Assembly: GCA_037179385.1 (NCBI GenBank)
Contig: CM074188.1
Coordinates: 23,019,318-23,083,317 of the forward strand
DNA length: 64,000 nucleotides
From: Holothuria scabra
Lineage: Eukaryota; Echinodermata; Holothuroidea; Aspidochirotida; Holothuriidae
Reading direction: 5' to 3'
Part shown: piece after piece, positions 1 to 10,845 of the stretch
Numbering within the stretch: position 1 is the first letter of the stretch
Layout: each line of letters opens with the position of its first letter
Translations under genes and position numbers: made by a program
Notes under the pieces: model-generated
The model's input: only the letters and a program-made list of their open reading frames with translations
Database searches by the model: none
Told to the model about the DNA's origin: nothing

Positions 1-104
1 GATACCATATGTGCATCCTAAGCAAAGGAACCAAAACAAAAATTAATGCGTCTTAGGGACATTATAGCATCCTTAATCAATTCAATGTAAAACTAATACA
101 GGAT

Positions 105-330
105 GAAAAATAAAGAAAAACAAAACATTGGCCAACAATGTGAGTCCATGACATCACACCTGCTTGCTTCAAGTTCACTTTTTATAGAAAATGTGTCAAT
201 TTTAGTTGCTAATATCTTGAGAACCCAACAAGGGAAATTAATGTCATTTTCTTTACTGATTAGAATATGTTCCTTTCTAAAATATATTGCCTCTGGACTG
301 TATTCTTTTAACCCCTGTGCCCACAGTTAA
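105..330 (+). repeat. Dispersed repeat, copy 1 (element inner-end sequence)
   Basis: The segment with ATGACATCACACCTGCTTGC, TTCAAGTTCACTTTTTATAG and AATATCTTGAGAACC recurs in diverged form, same orientation, at about 2890-3060 and 4138-4330. The three copies align across 100-190 bp. It is the sequence just inside the left terminal repeat of the element at the window start. The short reading frame here is not conserved between copies, so I do not call it coding. Confidence 0.6.
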
Positions 331-920
331 TTCGTCTGTGTAATGCCTTTGTAGTCTTCGAAGATGGGCCTAAAACTACTTTCATGAAAGTTCCAAAATT
401 CTGCAATTACCTCAGTTTAGTGTAGAGTAATGTAAGCTTATCACAAAAGTAAGGGATATATGCGTCACTTCCCGCTGTTTGGGTCAAAGGGAATTTCAAA
501 AGTTTGTGTCTGAAGATCTTTTCAGAAGTTTGTAGAAGAAAAAACGTTGGCAGCCTTTGTTACTAAATTGGCATAACCGAAAACAGTAATATGCTCAAAT
601 CAGGTCAGTGGCCAGGAGGAAACTCGCGTGTCAGGTACTTTACATTGTTCTCCGCCTTCCCATCGAAAATCAAAATTTCACCAAGTTTATAATTTAAGAA
701 AAAAAAAACGCCACGGCACTTTGTTCATTATTTAAGGTTTAAAAAATTACGGTTCTTCGAAGTAATAGCATGACTATGGAGATGCACAGAATTGCAGACA
801 CGAGAAAAGTAACACCTGATTTATTTACGCTACCGTAATTTTTTTTTATTCAAATTAAAGGTCAAATCTTCTTACCCCGACGGTTCCAATTCTCGGCGAA
901 CCTACTTACTTAATATTAAC

Positions 921-1175
921 CCCCCCCCCCCTCCCAGGCTCCCACAAGTATCTAAAACTCATTTTCATCCAGACACTAATCTCAGTTCTTTGCTTCTATT
1001 GCAAACAACACCCCAATGTGTAATCACTAATCAAAGCAAGCTCAATAGATTCCATGCTGTGTTATATGAGCAACAGTACTCTTAATTGTTTTTCATTTGC
1101 TGACAATCAAACAGTTGTGCCAATCTGCCAATTGAGAATTTCTGTAAACAAAAATTGTATCTTGGGGTGATAGTT
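921..1175 (+). repeat. Old, diverged family B MITE copy
   Basis: Words shared in the same order with the intact family B copies (37617-37905, 42836-43132) include CTCCCACAA, CATCCAGA, AATCTCAGTT, CATGCTGTG and AATTGAGAATTT. The ends are eroded and I find no TTAA flanks. A run of C opens the copy. This is a degenerate copy identified by word order only. Confidence 0.45.
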
Positions 1176-1454
1176 GACTGCCTCTAAAGTCAATGCTTAC
1201 TAATGTAAAAATTTAGCGTGCTTCGCACGTTCTATATGCCTAATGTATACGATATACCTTGTTACCCCTGACATACCGCTGGTAGGGGGGGGGGGAGGCT
1301 TTTCCGAGGTCACGGTTCAGAAACCGGGGGACCAACAGCTGAAGTGCCATAAATGAGCAGCTTGGCACTGGAACTTATGTAAATAGCGCCACCTTCCATA
1401 TAACTCTAAAGAACTGCTCAATTATAAATTAAGTGAAGTGTGTTCATATATAAG

Positions 1455-1700
1455 TAAGCTGCAGTTATACGGCCCAGTTTCCAACCTACTGGTTCAATTC
1501 AAGTCGGACATGGCTTTTTTCCAGTAGTGCATGGCTCACTGGCGTGTTTTCCCTACTCCATTGCTTATGCGGAGCATCACGCACATAGGCAGTAGGCTCC
1601 TTTTTAGTCTTTGGTATGACTCGACCTGGGGTAGAACCCGGGCCTTCCGCGTGAGAGCCCGAGAGGATGATTCTCTTATCGTTAGACTAAACACGCGGTC
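1455..1700 (-). mobile_element. tRNA-derived SINE, copy A, with perfect 15-bp target duplication
   Basis: Read on the minus strand, the element has a tRNA-like head (TTTAGTCTAACG, then a B-box-like GGGTTCTACCCC), a body with GGAGTAGGGAAAAC and CACTACTGGAAAAAAG, and an end with GGTTGGAAACTGGGCCGTA. The identical 15-mer GTGTTCATATATAAG flanks it at 1440-1454 and 1701-1715, the signature of LINE-mediated insertion. Related copies are at 10399-10645, 42478-42725, 51490-51599 and 53808-54024. It is noncoding and depends on a partner LINE; which one is not shown by the sequence. Confidence 0.85.
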
Positions 1701-1715
1701 GTGTTCATATATAAG

Positions 1716-2889
1716 ATTTTAAGCTTACTGACGACACCGTAGATATCCAAAACATATTCTTTTTGATCTATGGTGACATTGCATGTGTTTAACCCATTTC
1801 GGCTAGTTCGATAATTCGTTTTGTTTGGTATGCATATGCGTACATCCTCCATATCGTCTGGATAAACAAACCAATCCCGAACGTACAACATGTATTTCAA
1901 AATAAGAGTTTTAATGTAAATTTCGCGAAATTATTCTTTTTTAATCCATCCATAGCATAAGGAGTGATCTCCAGTGTGGTTTTATGCAGTGGATTGGGTT
2001 CTAAATTTTCCGTTTTGGTGTAAAAATTTGCATTTTCATCTGCCGTAAATTAGGACAGAGACCCCTATTTTCGTTCGAGTTAGCTAAACACTTAAATAGT
2101 GTTGCATGCATAAACTGACGAAATCAAGGGGTAGACGTAAGCTACGTGCAGCTCCGTTTGTATATCCAACTCACAACTCCATTCGGCAACGAATTGCCGA
2201 ACGGCCTTTTCTCGGTCCCGTTACCACCACCGAAGATTCTCTTCTGTCGAAGACCTTCATCGCAGACAATTTGCATAAATCGTAGTCACCCCAGTGGCGT
2301 AGCTGGGGGCGCCTCTTGGGCGTAAAATCGATATCACTTAAAACACTGTTCGAACTACCATTTGCCAGGAACCAAGAGTGCCAAGGGTGCCAAGGGTGGC
2401 AGAATCAAAGACTGATTTTCAATGAAGACTTTAATTTTTCAAAAATATATAGATAAATGTAGTTCGGAAAATTTCTCAATATCTTCCAGGGTCTTTAAAG
2501 GGGAAGTTTGAGTAAAAATTTAATTTTCACATGTGAAAGAGGAAACAAATCTACACAGTGTGGTGGAAGTTCTATTCAAATTGGACATGTGTATATTTCT
2601 CGGGATATCAGTGAATGAGGTCAGTAGATTTGTGTTCCAAAGTGGGTTTGAGGGCAGCAGAGCTCTTATCACTCCCTGACATTGACTAGGAATGCTTTGT
2701 TTCCCTTTGTTTTATTAGACTGCTGTGTTGACCTTGAAGTTAATAGGAGTAGGACCTCCCTGTGGGGGGACGCAAAGTTTGTAAAGTTCTCATTCCACTT
2801 AGCCTATACAATCACATTTTAATAGTGTGGGATTGTAGAGGAGCAAATCGACTCTGCAGTTTAAAGCAAAACAAAAACCTGTGCACTAA
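1716..2889. other. Unassigned AT-rich sequence with one hAT-like terminus
   Basis: No gene is supportable. At 2291 CAGTGGCGTAGCTGGGGG resembles the outer end of hAT-type nonautonomous elements, but I find no matching inverted partner, so it is at most one end of a broken element. Confidence 0.3.
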
Positions 2890-3060
2890 TATGAGGATAT
2901 GATGTCATATGTGCTTGCTTCAAGTTCACTTTTTGTTGAAAATGTGGAAGCTTTAAATGCTCATATCTTGAGAACCACACATCGGATTTCAATGCAAATC
3001 AAAAGATTAATTTACGTACCTGAACGACGTCGACATCAGTATTATTTTGGGACCGAATTG
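2890..3060 (+). repeat. Dispersed repeat, copy 2
   Basis: Diverged direct copy of 150-260: GCTTGCTTCAAGTTCACTTT, GAAAATGTGGAAG and CTCATATCTTGAGAACC match in order. It lies between the two terminal repeats of the window-start element and may be an internal duplication of that element's end. The rest of 3061-3950 shows nothing I recognise. Confidence 0.5.
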
Positions 3061-4137
3061 AAGATTTGGGCAAAAGTGGGTCACAGTGGGACGAGGATTG
3101 GAGGGGACTGAAATGTAACTGCATTCAGGTCATTAACGTAACAGAGTCGCTCGAGGCAATGTAAGTTGGAAAATATGACATTCAAAAACTCATGCACTGC
3201 CTAGTTCACGTGTTCCATGTTCTATATAAAACTGGATCCCGGGATTAAGACTTTCCTGCAAGAAGTAAGAGCCCACCCTCCTGAATGAGAACTTTTCAGA
3301 GTGAAAATTTCTGGGGCATAATAAATTTACATGGATCGATGTGGTGGCGCTCCGTTTAGATAGTCATTTGCCCTTGTACACTCCATTTTCCCCCAGTCGT
3401 CAGCACAGGTTTTTGCCTACTTGCTTTTGCTCCCAGATGCCAGATTCCATAATTCCACAGTCGTTTATCAACAAACTGTTGTCTCCTGGGGCCACTGCTG
3501 GGGTGCAGCTGCTTGTCAGCGAAGGGTGGTCATAGAGAACACGATATTATGCTCTCCATCGGGGAGTTGGACAACTCTTCTGAGTCTTTTCTGAAAAAAA
3601 TATCTCTTATCATACAAAATTCCAGAACAAGAAATGTCAGTTTAGGCAGTTAGGGGAAAGTTCCAACCAGGGACCGCGGAGACCGTGCGGGGGAGGCTTT
3701 AGCTCCCACTTTTTCTGCCTAAGGCATTGCTCTATTGTGGAACATATTGGGTCGCTGTGGTGATCAGCCTCCCTCTCTCACTTCAAAATTCGCTTCGCGG
3801 CCCCCATCGAAGAAGATCGATCTGCCCGGAGATGCTTTCTTCTGCCATCTGGAGCTTAGTGCTAATTTATCGTGGCGCTCCTCATATTAGAGTTAGACCT
3901 GTAGACAGTACATAGAGCGGTGTATAAGTGATACGGGTCTGCATGATAGTACTCACATTGTTGGCCAATGTTTTGTTTTTCTTTTATTTTCATCCTATAT
4001 TGGTTTTACATTGAATTGATTCAGGATGTTATAATGTCCCTAAGACATGTCAAGTTTTTTAGATTCCATTGCTTATAGGATGCACATATGGTATCAATAT
4101 ATCAAAATTTAATTGCATAAAACGGGTTATTTTAAAA

Positions 4138-4330
4138 ATAAAAACAAAACATTGGCCAACAATGTGAAGCCCATGACATCACGTTTTCTATCTTCAAGTT
4201 CATTCTTTGTACAAAATTTACCACATTCAATTGCTATAATATCTCTAGAACCGAACATGGAACTTGAATAAAAAAATCACAATGCTTGGAATATGTCCCT
4301 CTTTAACATATCAAAAATAATTTTGACTTT
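4138..4330 (+). repeat. Dispersed repeat, copy 3
   Basis: Direct copy of 115-310, starting at ACAAAACATTGGCCAACAAT and continuing through CATGACATCAC, TTCAAGTTCATTC and ATATCTCTAGAACC. It lies 40 bp outside the right terminal repeat of the window-start element and in the opposite orientation to that terminus, so two ends of the same family face each other here. Confidence 0.55.
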
Positions 4331-4577
4331 GGACTTTTCTTGCATTGTTGCATTACCAGATATGGGTATATACGTAAATCATAACCAAATGAAAAAGAAA
4401 AATGATTCCGATTTTATGATATCAAGAATTCGAATAAGTTACATGTGCTTATCGTTAGTTGGAATTTTGATAACCTATCATCAAGGCCGAACAGGGGTGG
4501 CGCCAGGATTTCCCCGACAGGGGGCCAGCTTTTCAAAGCCCCGACAAAAGAGATGAGTTAGTCAAGATGATTTTGCC

Positions 4578-5160
4578 AAATTTGAGGCGCGCAGAGCGCG
4601 CCGAAATTTTTGGCTTTCTTTTTTAAAAACACTTTAAATGTGGAGTTTATTTTGAAGAAAAAGTTTAAAATTTTTGAAAGAAATTTGGCTTTTGTAAAGA
4701 TCGTTAAAAAGTTCGGGTGCTTATTGAAGAATCTGTCCTTCATATGGGCAAAATCAAATACGTTATATAAGCGACAACTGAAAATCTTTTGGGCTTGGCA
4801 TTAATCGTACTAGGCCTACGTACTAAGGCTTCAACACGAGACTATAAGTTCGCTCAAAAAGTTTTTCCCTTTTTCGAACGAAGGTTTGAAATTATAAGCT
4901 TATTTTATTGGAGAAATTTTGGAATTTAATGAAGAAAATTTGGTTTTTCGGTAAGATTATAATGAAAAAATTGGGTTTTTTTAATAAGTGATATGCCTTT
5001 CAAGAGCAAAATTTGGTACAATGTTGGGGTTATTAACAGAATTGGCCTTGATTATTTGTATAGACTATCCATCGAAATTGTAAAACTGCGCCACTTTTAA
5101 CAAGCTGAAGCTTAAAGACACGGTATCGTGGCGCGAACCGGGGGCGACATTTGTACAGCC
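4578..5160. repeat. Left subterminal region of the large TIR-bounded block
   Basis: Starts with a palindromic GCGCGCAGAGCGCGC tract at about 4587, followed by diverged repeats of GAAATTTGGCTTTTGTAAAG / GAAAATTTGGTTTTTCGGTA style words at 4615, 4679 and 4930. This looks like the repetitive subterminal sequence of a DNA transposon. The short overlapping frames on both strands (4558-4804) are products of this low-complexity AT-rich sequence and not genes. Confidence 0.4.
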
Positions 5161-6019
5161 TTCAAAAAAAGTTGTTATCCCACCCAAAATCCCGGATGTA
5201 GCCCATAGACACCGTATGATAACAGTACATACTGTACGATTGCGTGGGATACTGTACTGCTACATACGCTTGGTTGTGTGAGCGTTAACAGGTATAGTAT
5301 AGTAGTATTTGTGTTAATTTGTACTGTATGTAGCAGGGAGTTGTTTTCCTGATACAAGTGAGTACCTTGCTCAGTGACAACAGAGAGACCCTTGGGAATT
5401 ATCCCAATATCTTGGGAATTTCGAAACGTCTTAGTAATTCTTTTCCTTCCCACTTTGAAAAAAAGAAATATTGTGTGATCGTTTCTATTTTTTACTTTTT
5501 AAGTGACTTATCAATTAGTTATGAAATATGTGAATAATTCCTAATAAGAATGCCAAGGTACGTGGCTTGTATTAAATTTCCGGCTTAATTGTTTTTGTTG
5601 TAATGAATTAATCATCAGTTTGACTTCGATGCTCTTATATATACTGTAGGCTATTACTGCAGTTCAACGTTGAGGGGCTGTACGTTGTTATTCGGGACAT
5701 GATCTTGGGAATTTCTATAAAGACGAACTGGCCTAGGAAACCTGCATTGAACTTGCGATATTGGTCGAAGCCAAGGGGCTAGTCTTAGTCTTACGACAGC
5801 AAAATGTCTTCCTGTTCAGAAAAAAGAAGAAATTCGAAGGACAGCGTTTGCACCAGGCTATAGCAATGGCGCGGGAGGACCATTAAATGTTGTCACGAGA
5901 AGGAGAAATCAAACGAGAAAAGTACAGTAGCAAACCGAAGTCGGAGTTCCCTTTCCCATTCTCACGCGGAATAGGCCCAACACCTTGATCGCCGCAGGAA
6001 AGCAGGTTCATTCATTGGG

Positions 6020-6082
6020 AATGGCAAGTCTCCTGTGTATAACGGCGATTTTGCGAAGATCTGCTCACAGATCATGCCCAAA
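6020..6082 (+). CDS. Candidate first coding exon (very tentative)
   Basis: An ATG at 6020 opens a stop-free run of 21 codons ending at AAG immediately before GTAAGTG (6083), a strong splice donor. The stretch 5650-6080 is richer in CpG than its surroundings, as expected near a promoter. Spliced in phase 0 to the candidate exon at 8919 the frame would end after 19 more codons. No domain is recognised and the product would be only about 40 residues. It may equally be an untranslated exon, or no exon. It lies inside the 17.5-kb TIR-bounded block. Confidence 0.15.
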
Positions 6083-6639
6083 GGTAAGTGAAATGTGTTT
6101 GTTCAGTTACTGATGGTAAAAAGTAGACAGGATTGCGGTCTCGTTAGTGATCCACATACCCCACATGTGTGTTAAGCATATGTATATGCATAGGCCTAAC
6201 GTTTGGACTCAATTATATTAGTAGCTCTATGCCTAGTAAAACTTATGACGAACCAGCACAGGTTTCAGCAGAAGTGATCAGCAGTACATTTACCAATTCA
6301 TCAAAATCGTAACCTCAGAATAAGCCACACATATGCCCCTGGTTTGTTCACATGCCCCATCTTAGTTTACACTTATGATCTCTCACTCAGAAGGCCTGGC
6401 ACGGAGTTTGCACTTTGCCCAATATTGTCATCACAAAACTATATCAAGCAGAGGCCTACAATATGCTATCACTTAATGATCCTAGCTGTTTCATTAGCCT
6501 ACAGTCCACTTGACAATGAGTAAGTGCTCAGCTTTGCTGGATCAGTTATTTGCCCCACAGACTTGATGAGAACAAGTCTGTAAGCCTGAGCATGTCGGAT
6601 TTGTAGTATAAATGAAGATATAAATGAAGTTATATTCTT

Positions 6640-6950
6640 TGCAAAAAAGGAAATGAAGGCTTTGATAAGCATTCATATATCTGAAGACTTAACTAAGCAT
6701 TCACATTCATGTGTGAATGCATTCCAAAACATTAAAAAACTAATGAATGCATTCAAACAGTAACTGAAGGCTTGGTAGGCTTCAAAGGAAATTATGAAGG
6801 CTTATTCATAATGCAAGGAAGACTTCATTTGAGGAAGAAATTACGCATTCAACTCACTGACGTACTGCTTAAACCTTCGAATGCTAAAAGATGCATTCAG
6901 AAGGCATAATGAATGCTTATTGAATGCTATAAAAGCATTCACTCATGGTA
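6640..6950. repeat. Array of GCATTC / GAATGC motifs
   Basis: About a dozen copies of GCATTC or its complement GAATGC occur within ~300 bp, several back to back (GTGAATGCATTCC, ATGAATGCATTCA), interspersed with GAAGGCTT. No clean terminal repeat or target duplication was found. The architecture resembles the motif-array elements at 28216-29434 and 62285-62482, so I suspect a MITE-like element. Confidence 0.5.
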
Positions 6951-7221
6951 AGGGTAAGGTCCCCTATCCAAGTGCTAGTGGTTTGCCAGGTATATGGTTA
7001 AAAGAGTTGTAGGGCAAACTGCCTTCCTATTGTAAGGTAAGGCCCCATATATATGCCTAGGTTTACAAGTACGTACATCGCCCATATATGAAAAATCACA
7101 TACATGTTCAACGTGCACTGCAGCAGATAATTTTATAAAGAGACTAGTTGTAGGAATTTTGAACCGTCTTCACAAAGAGTGTTTACAAGGGGGTATTTAG
7201 CAAAATGGGCACACGAGGCAG

Positions 7222-7572
7222 CGCCCCACCCCCATCCGACCGGTAAAATGCCCCTTCCTTTCAGATTTTTGATTGGAAACTGCATTGAAAGTAATAATTT
7301 GATATCAAAATCCCATTTCCACATATATTGGAAGGGAAAAAAAAAAAATAATAATAATAATAAATTTCCGCGTTTTCCACGTTTTCGAATTAGCTATAGG
7401 TCCAGTTCGAAAACGCAAACTATAGCAAAGTGTAAGCCCTGTGCGCTCCCTCCCCCATCCGATCGGTTAAACTCCCCTTCCATTTGGATTTTTATTTTGC
7501 AATTGCAGTGAAAGTACAATGATTTGTTACAAAACCCCACTTTTTCACACATAATTGGAAGGGAAACCGTGG
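7222..7572. repeat. Diverged tandem duplication with an (AAT)n tract
   Basis: 7222-7345 and 7450-7572 are diverged direct copies: CCCCCATCCGACCGGTAAA versus CCCCCATCCGATCGGTTAAA, then CCCCTTCC, TTGGAAGGGAAA at their ends. A poly(A)/(AAT)n tract (7339-7365) lies at the join. Both copies could belong to an element, but I see no termini. Confidence 0.6.
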
Positions 7573-8337
7573 AACTTCTTTTTGACGGTAATTGGTATTT
7601 GAACTTTTCCGCGGTTCCCATGATGTCGACCTGGCCATATATTTCCCCCCATGTGTGGAACAATGCAGAAAGTTAGCTAGGCCTACATCAGTCACCTAAG
7701 AAGACCTGGATCTGCAGACTTTGGGCTCAGTAGCAGATCCAGGGTTTTGAGAAAGAGGGGATTAACATCAATTAACAAACCAAGCATACACCAGGGCATT
7801 GGGGGTCACCGGGCCTCCAATAAAATCTGAATTCTGCTTATATGCTCATATACAATTTGCCACCAACTAAGAGGCATATTTTCTGCATATTTTCCTTGGT
7901 AAAAAGAATAGTTTGTCATTGAAAAACTTAGGTGAACCCTGAGCACCGCCAATGCCCCCTCCTGGGTCAGGGCTTATTGTCAAGATATTCAAGTCTAAGC
8001 TTGCTCTCGCATGTGCACACTGTTTAATCCTGCACAGTACAGACTATATACCCTTCAAGCCAAATTAGTTTTAAAATACTCAGTTAGTGACATTTGAAAT
8101 GTTACATCCAATTCACCCTCATACTTTGTAAAAATTATTTAGGGGTAATTACCAACATATTCAACAATTGGTTGTACCTGTATGCAATGAAAACTTACAC
8201 TGATCTCCTTCCCCTCAATCACCAACACCACCACCCCACAACCCCCTCCTTACAATTAAGGTAAATAAGAATTCTGCATTCTAAATTCAGTTCATACCAA
8301 AGTACTGTTGGCCTACTACCAGTAACCAGTTGGGCTA

Positions 8338-8660
8338 CAGGAATCAATTTTCATGGTTGTCGGAATTTGGGACAACAAAAAGTTCCATACGGACTACCAA
8401 TAAATTAAAGGTTGGTTGTCCCATGGACAACCATTTTCCTCTCGGATTGAAAAAGTATACTGCTGATTGATAAACTTTTTCAACTTTTTCCATAATAGTT
8501 TCATAACCACTGATATTTCAGACTGGAGTGTTGACTTTCTGTCTCTCAAACATCACATCTTTTTATTCTTCAAGACCAATAATACATGAACATAATTAGC
8601 CTTCTGTTTTAAAATTGTGTGAAAAATATTTTAAACAAGGACCACTGCTGATGCCACTGG
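8338..8660 (-). mobile_element. Diverged copy of the 402-bp CAGGSCTC element
   Basis: Begins CAGGAATCAATTTTCATGG and matches, in order, the reverse complement of 43892-44293: GGGACAAC, GGTTGGTTGTCC, ATGGACAACCA, ACTGCTGATTG, TCAACTTTTTCCATAAT, AATTGTGTG. The outer end resembles the CAGGGCTCAATTTTC terminus of the better copy; the far end near 8660 is eroded. It is older than the copy at 43.9 kb, judging by divergence. Confidence 0.6.
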
Positions 8661-8918
8661 TAATTGGCAGGTGGATTTAAAATTCCCTTTAGACAGAATA
8701 GATTGCAACCCCCCCCTCCCTTGTCCCTTTCTGTTTTAATGGGGCCTATGTTTTCACATCATCATCATGATTATGACTCTTATAACAACCAATTTTGACA
8801 CCACCCCTTAATTATTGAGGGGCATGTGATTTGAAATCATGGAAGTCTGATACACTTGCACACTCTTCCCTAAAATTAAATACTGTTTCATTGCAAATAG
8901 TCTTGGTTTACTTTTCAG

Positions 8919-9016
8919 GTGTTCTTCAAAGTACTGTACATGCAGTGGGCCACACAGACAGAGCCAATTAGTGAATGACCAACCTCACGTACAGTTGCTA
9001 GCTGTTACACCCATAG
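8919..9016 (+). CDS. Candidate internal exon (tentative)
   Basis: Preceded by CTTTTCAG and followed by GTGAGTG, good acceptor and donor consensus. One frame (codons from 8920) is open across all 98 bases and ends with one leftover base. The next candidate exon (10177) starts with the two bases needed to keep that frame open, so the two can be spliced in phase. The encoded peptide has no recognised domain. An open frame of 32 codons is not improbable by chance, so the splice sites are the main evidence. Confidence 0.2.
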
Positions 9017-9839
9017 GTGAGTGAAAATAAGTGCAGGATGTATCAAAACAAGTCTTTCAATCTCCAAAAGCATGTTTTCCCAGCTAACTTCCAGGTAGTA
9101 CTTCCATGGTTTCACAACACTATAGCACAGAACAGATCTACCTCGTGCTGTTCAGAATTGCACGTAATGTTTTAGCGGCTTTAATTAGTGCCATGCCGTG
9201 AGTGGTGGCTCTATGTTGGGGCAAGAGGGGGCATATGCCCTCCCTAGATTTTGTCCTTGGCCCCCTGTCACTCCTCCCCTCCCTGCCCAAATGTTAGCTG
9301 GTCAGAAAGGAGTTGGGTTTGGGTTGACCGAAAAGAAATAACGTATCCCTCAGAGACTACATTTTTCATTCAGAGATACAGTATATGCTAAAACCTCAAA
9401 GCTTCAAGGGGCAAAGCTTGTTTCCTGCCTACTGTAAGAGGTGACTAAAGGGAAAACTAACTTGCACTTGAACAGTACTTGAAAGTAAATTTTAACTTTG
9501 AACTTCTTATTGAGCTGACTGACACAATGTTCCTGTTGGGTATACTTAAATTTCATCTTTACTAAAATATTGCACAGTTTATGAGCATTGCTAGGCCTTT
9601 ACCCAATATCTTGTTTGATAATGATGTAGAGTTGCAGTATCAATTAGTTGTCCACAAAGCCTGCAGTGAATATTATTTTCTCCCAATTGCACAATGTTAG
9701 ATGGTATACCCACTATGGTAATGTTTTGACATTGCCAACATTTTCAGAATTATAAGATTGAATGTTATGTGCTTGAATAGTTTACATTTGCAAATTGGGC
9801 TGGTTGCTATGTTGATATGATGTGCTGTGCTCCCTTTAT

Positions 9840-9965
9840 TGAAGACAAGAGCGCTACAGTCACCCCAGTATAAAGTACAGTAGTGTACAGTAGTTATACT
9901 GCCCTGTTTCATGATTGGCTACAGTATAGAGTCAGGTGACAATATATTCTTTCCTTAAATGTGAA
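9840..9965 (-). repeat. Family C MITE fragment
   Basis: CAGTCACCCCAGTATAAAG, CCTGTTTCATGATTGGCT and GAGTCAGGTGACAAT correspond to the reverse complement of the 3' half of family C elements (compare 60870-60950). Only part of the element remains, and no TTAA flank was seen. Confidence 0.45.
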
Positions 9966-10176
9966 ATTTACTTAATTGCTTGGTTTGCCTGAATATCCAA
10001 TATTATGGAATGAGAAGAAAATTGTGAGATACCTCCTTAAAAACAAACCTTGCCCTATTATCAAGTTTACAGTAATTAGAAGTGTGGTTATAATAATTGA
10101 ACATCATCCACACAGTTCATCCTGTGCTGCAAACTTGCATCACCAGCTATAAATATGATATTCCATTGAATTGCAG

Positions 10177-10398
10177 CATTGAAATCTACTCCTGTCAAGG
10201 ACCACTATGACAGTATTTTAGAGCCAGTTTGTCCCTCAACAGCAACTACAGTTAATTATGGAGGCCAAACACAGGGAGGATTGCAAATGGCTGTTCAACC
10301 AATTCAAACCCAAGACTATAGCTGGACTTTCATTGAGTTCAGACAAACATCATGCATGTTCTATACATGCACGATTCCCTTATACAACATGTATTACA
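10177..10398 (+). CDS. Candidate exon upstream of SINE B (tentative)
   Basis: Follows TTGAATTGCAG, a plausible acceptor, and stays open for 74 codons to the point where SINE B is inserted; the frame then runs on into the SINE to a stop at 10488-10490. In phase with the candidate exon ending at 9016. The peptide is rich in Gln, Thr and Val, with no recognised domain. No good donor precedes the SINE, so if real it would be a terminal exon or one disrupted by the SINE. Confidence 0.2.
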
Positions 10399-10645
10399 CA
10401 GACGGTGTGTTTGGTCTAATGAGAGCATCCACCACTTACGCGGAAGGCCCGGGTTCACTTCTCCAGTTGAGTCATACCAAAGACTCTTAAAAGGAACCTA
10501 CTGCCATTTTGCGTGATCGATGCTCCGTGTAAGCAGTGGGGTAGGGAAAACGAGCCAGTGAGCCACAACTGGAAAAAAGGCCGTGGTCAGTTCGACTTGA
10601 ACCAATAGGTTAGAAACTGGGCCGTAAAACTCCATCTAACTAACT
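10399..10645 (+). mobile_element. tRNA-derived SINE, copy B
   Basis: The head contains TGTTTGGTCTAATGAGAGC (A-box-like) and GGGTTCACTTCTC (B-box-like), the body GGGTAGGGAAAAC and CACAACTGGAAAAAAGGCC, and the tail CCATCTAACTAACTA. The flanks ACAACATGTATTACA (10384-10398) and ACAACATATATTACA (10646-10660) are a 15-bp target duplication with one mismatch. The SINE lies inside the 17.5-kb TIR-bounded block and ends a candidate exon's open frame. Confidence 0.85.
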
Positions 10646-10660
10646 ACAACATATATTACA

Positions 10661-10845
10661 GCCAGGGCTGGAAAAAAGGTTTATTTCCCAGGAAGGGAGT
10701 TGCATTATTTCCCAGGAAGAGAGTAAAATTTCCCACAATTTTCCCTGCATTTTCATGAACAGAAAAGGGAAATTTCCTTCCAGATGTCCAAATTTCCTGG
10801 GAAGGAGCTTCTCAGCTTCACAAATCTTTTCATCCATGATTATAG
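10661..10845. repeat. TTTCCCAGGAAG motif cluster
   Basis: Four to five copies of TTTCCCAGGAAG or its complement (TTTCCTGGGAAGG) occur between 10680 and 10810, after a CAGGGCTGGAAAAAAGG start at 10665. It resembles, with a different palindrome, the motif arrays at 28-29 kb. No right terminus found. Confidence 0.35.

Larger units (their letters stand above)
1..4095. mobile_element. TIR-bounded element, left edge at or before window start
   Basis: Bases 1-145 reappear as a reverse complement at 3951-4095. Both copies begin GATACCATATGTGCATCC at the outer edge and share the stretch around ATTGGCCAACAATGTGAGT at the inner edge, with scattered substitutions and small indels between. This makes a ~145-bp terminal inverted repeat around ~3.8 kb. 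No transposase-like reading frame is visible inside. The interior holds a SINE (1455-1700) and other repeats, so part of its length is secondary. The left flank lies outside the window, so no target duplication can be read and the superfamily is undetermined. It could instead be two separate elements in opposite orientation, because another inner-end copy (4138-4330) sits immediately to the right. Confidence 0.5.

Noticed and set aside
1455..1700. A functional tRNA gene (also considered at 10399, 42478 and 54024)
   Set aside because: The tRNA-like heads do not fold into a complete cloverleaf, and each is joined to the same SINE body.
1531..1722. Coding frame over the SINE A region
   Set aside because: It lies antisense across a tRNA-derived SINE and the similar frames in other SINE copies are not conserved.
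2291..2310. A further hAT element at CAGTGGCGTAGCTGGGGG
   Set aside because: No inverted partner or target duplication could be found, so only an end-like fragment is noted.
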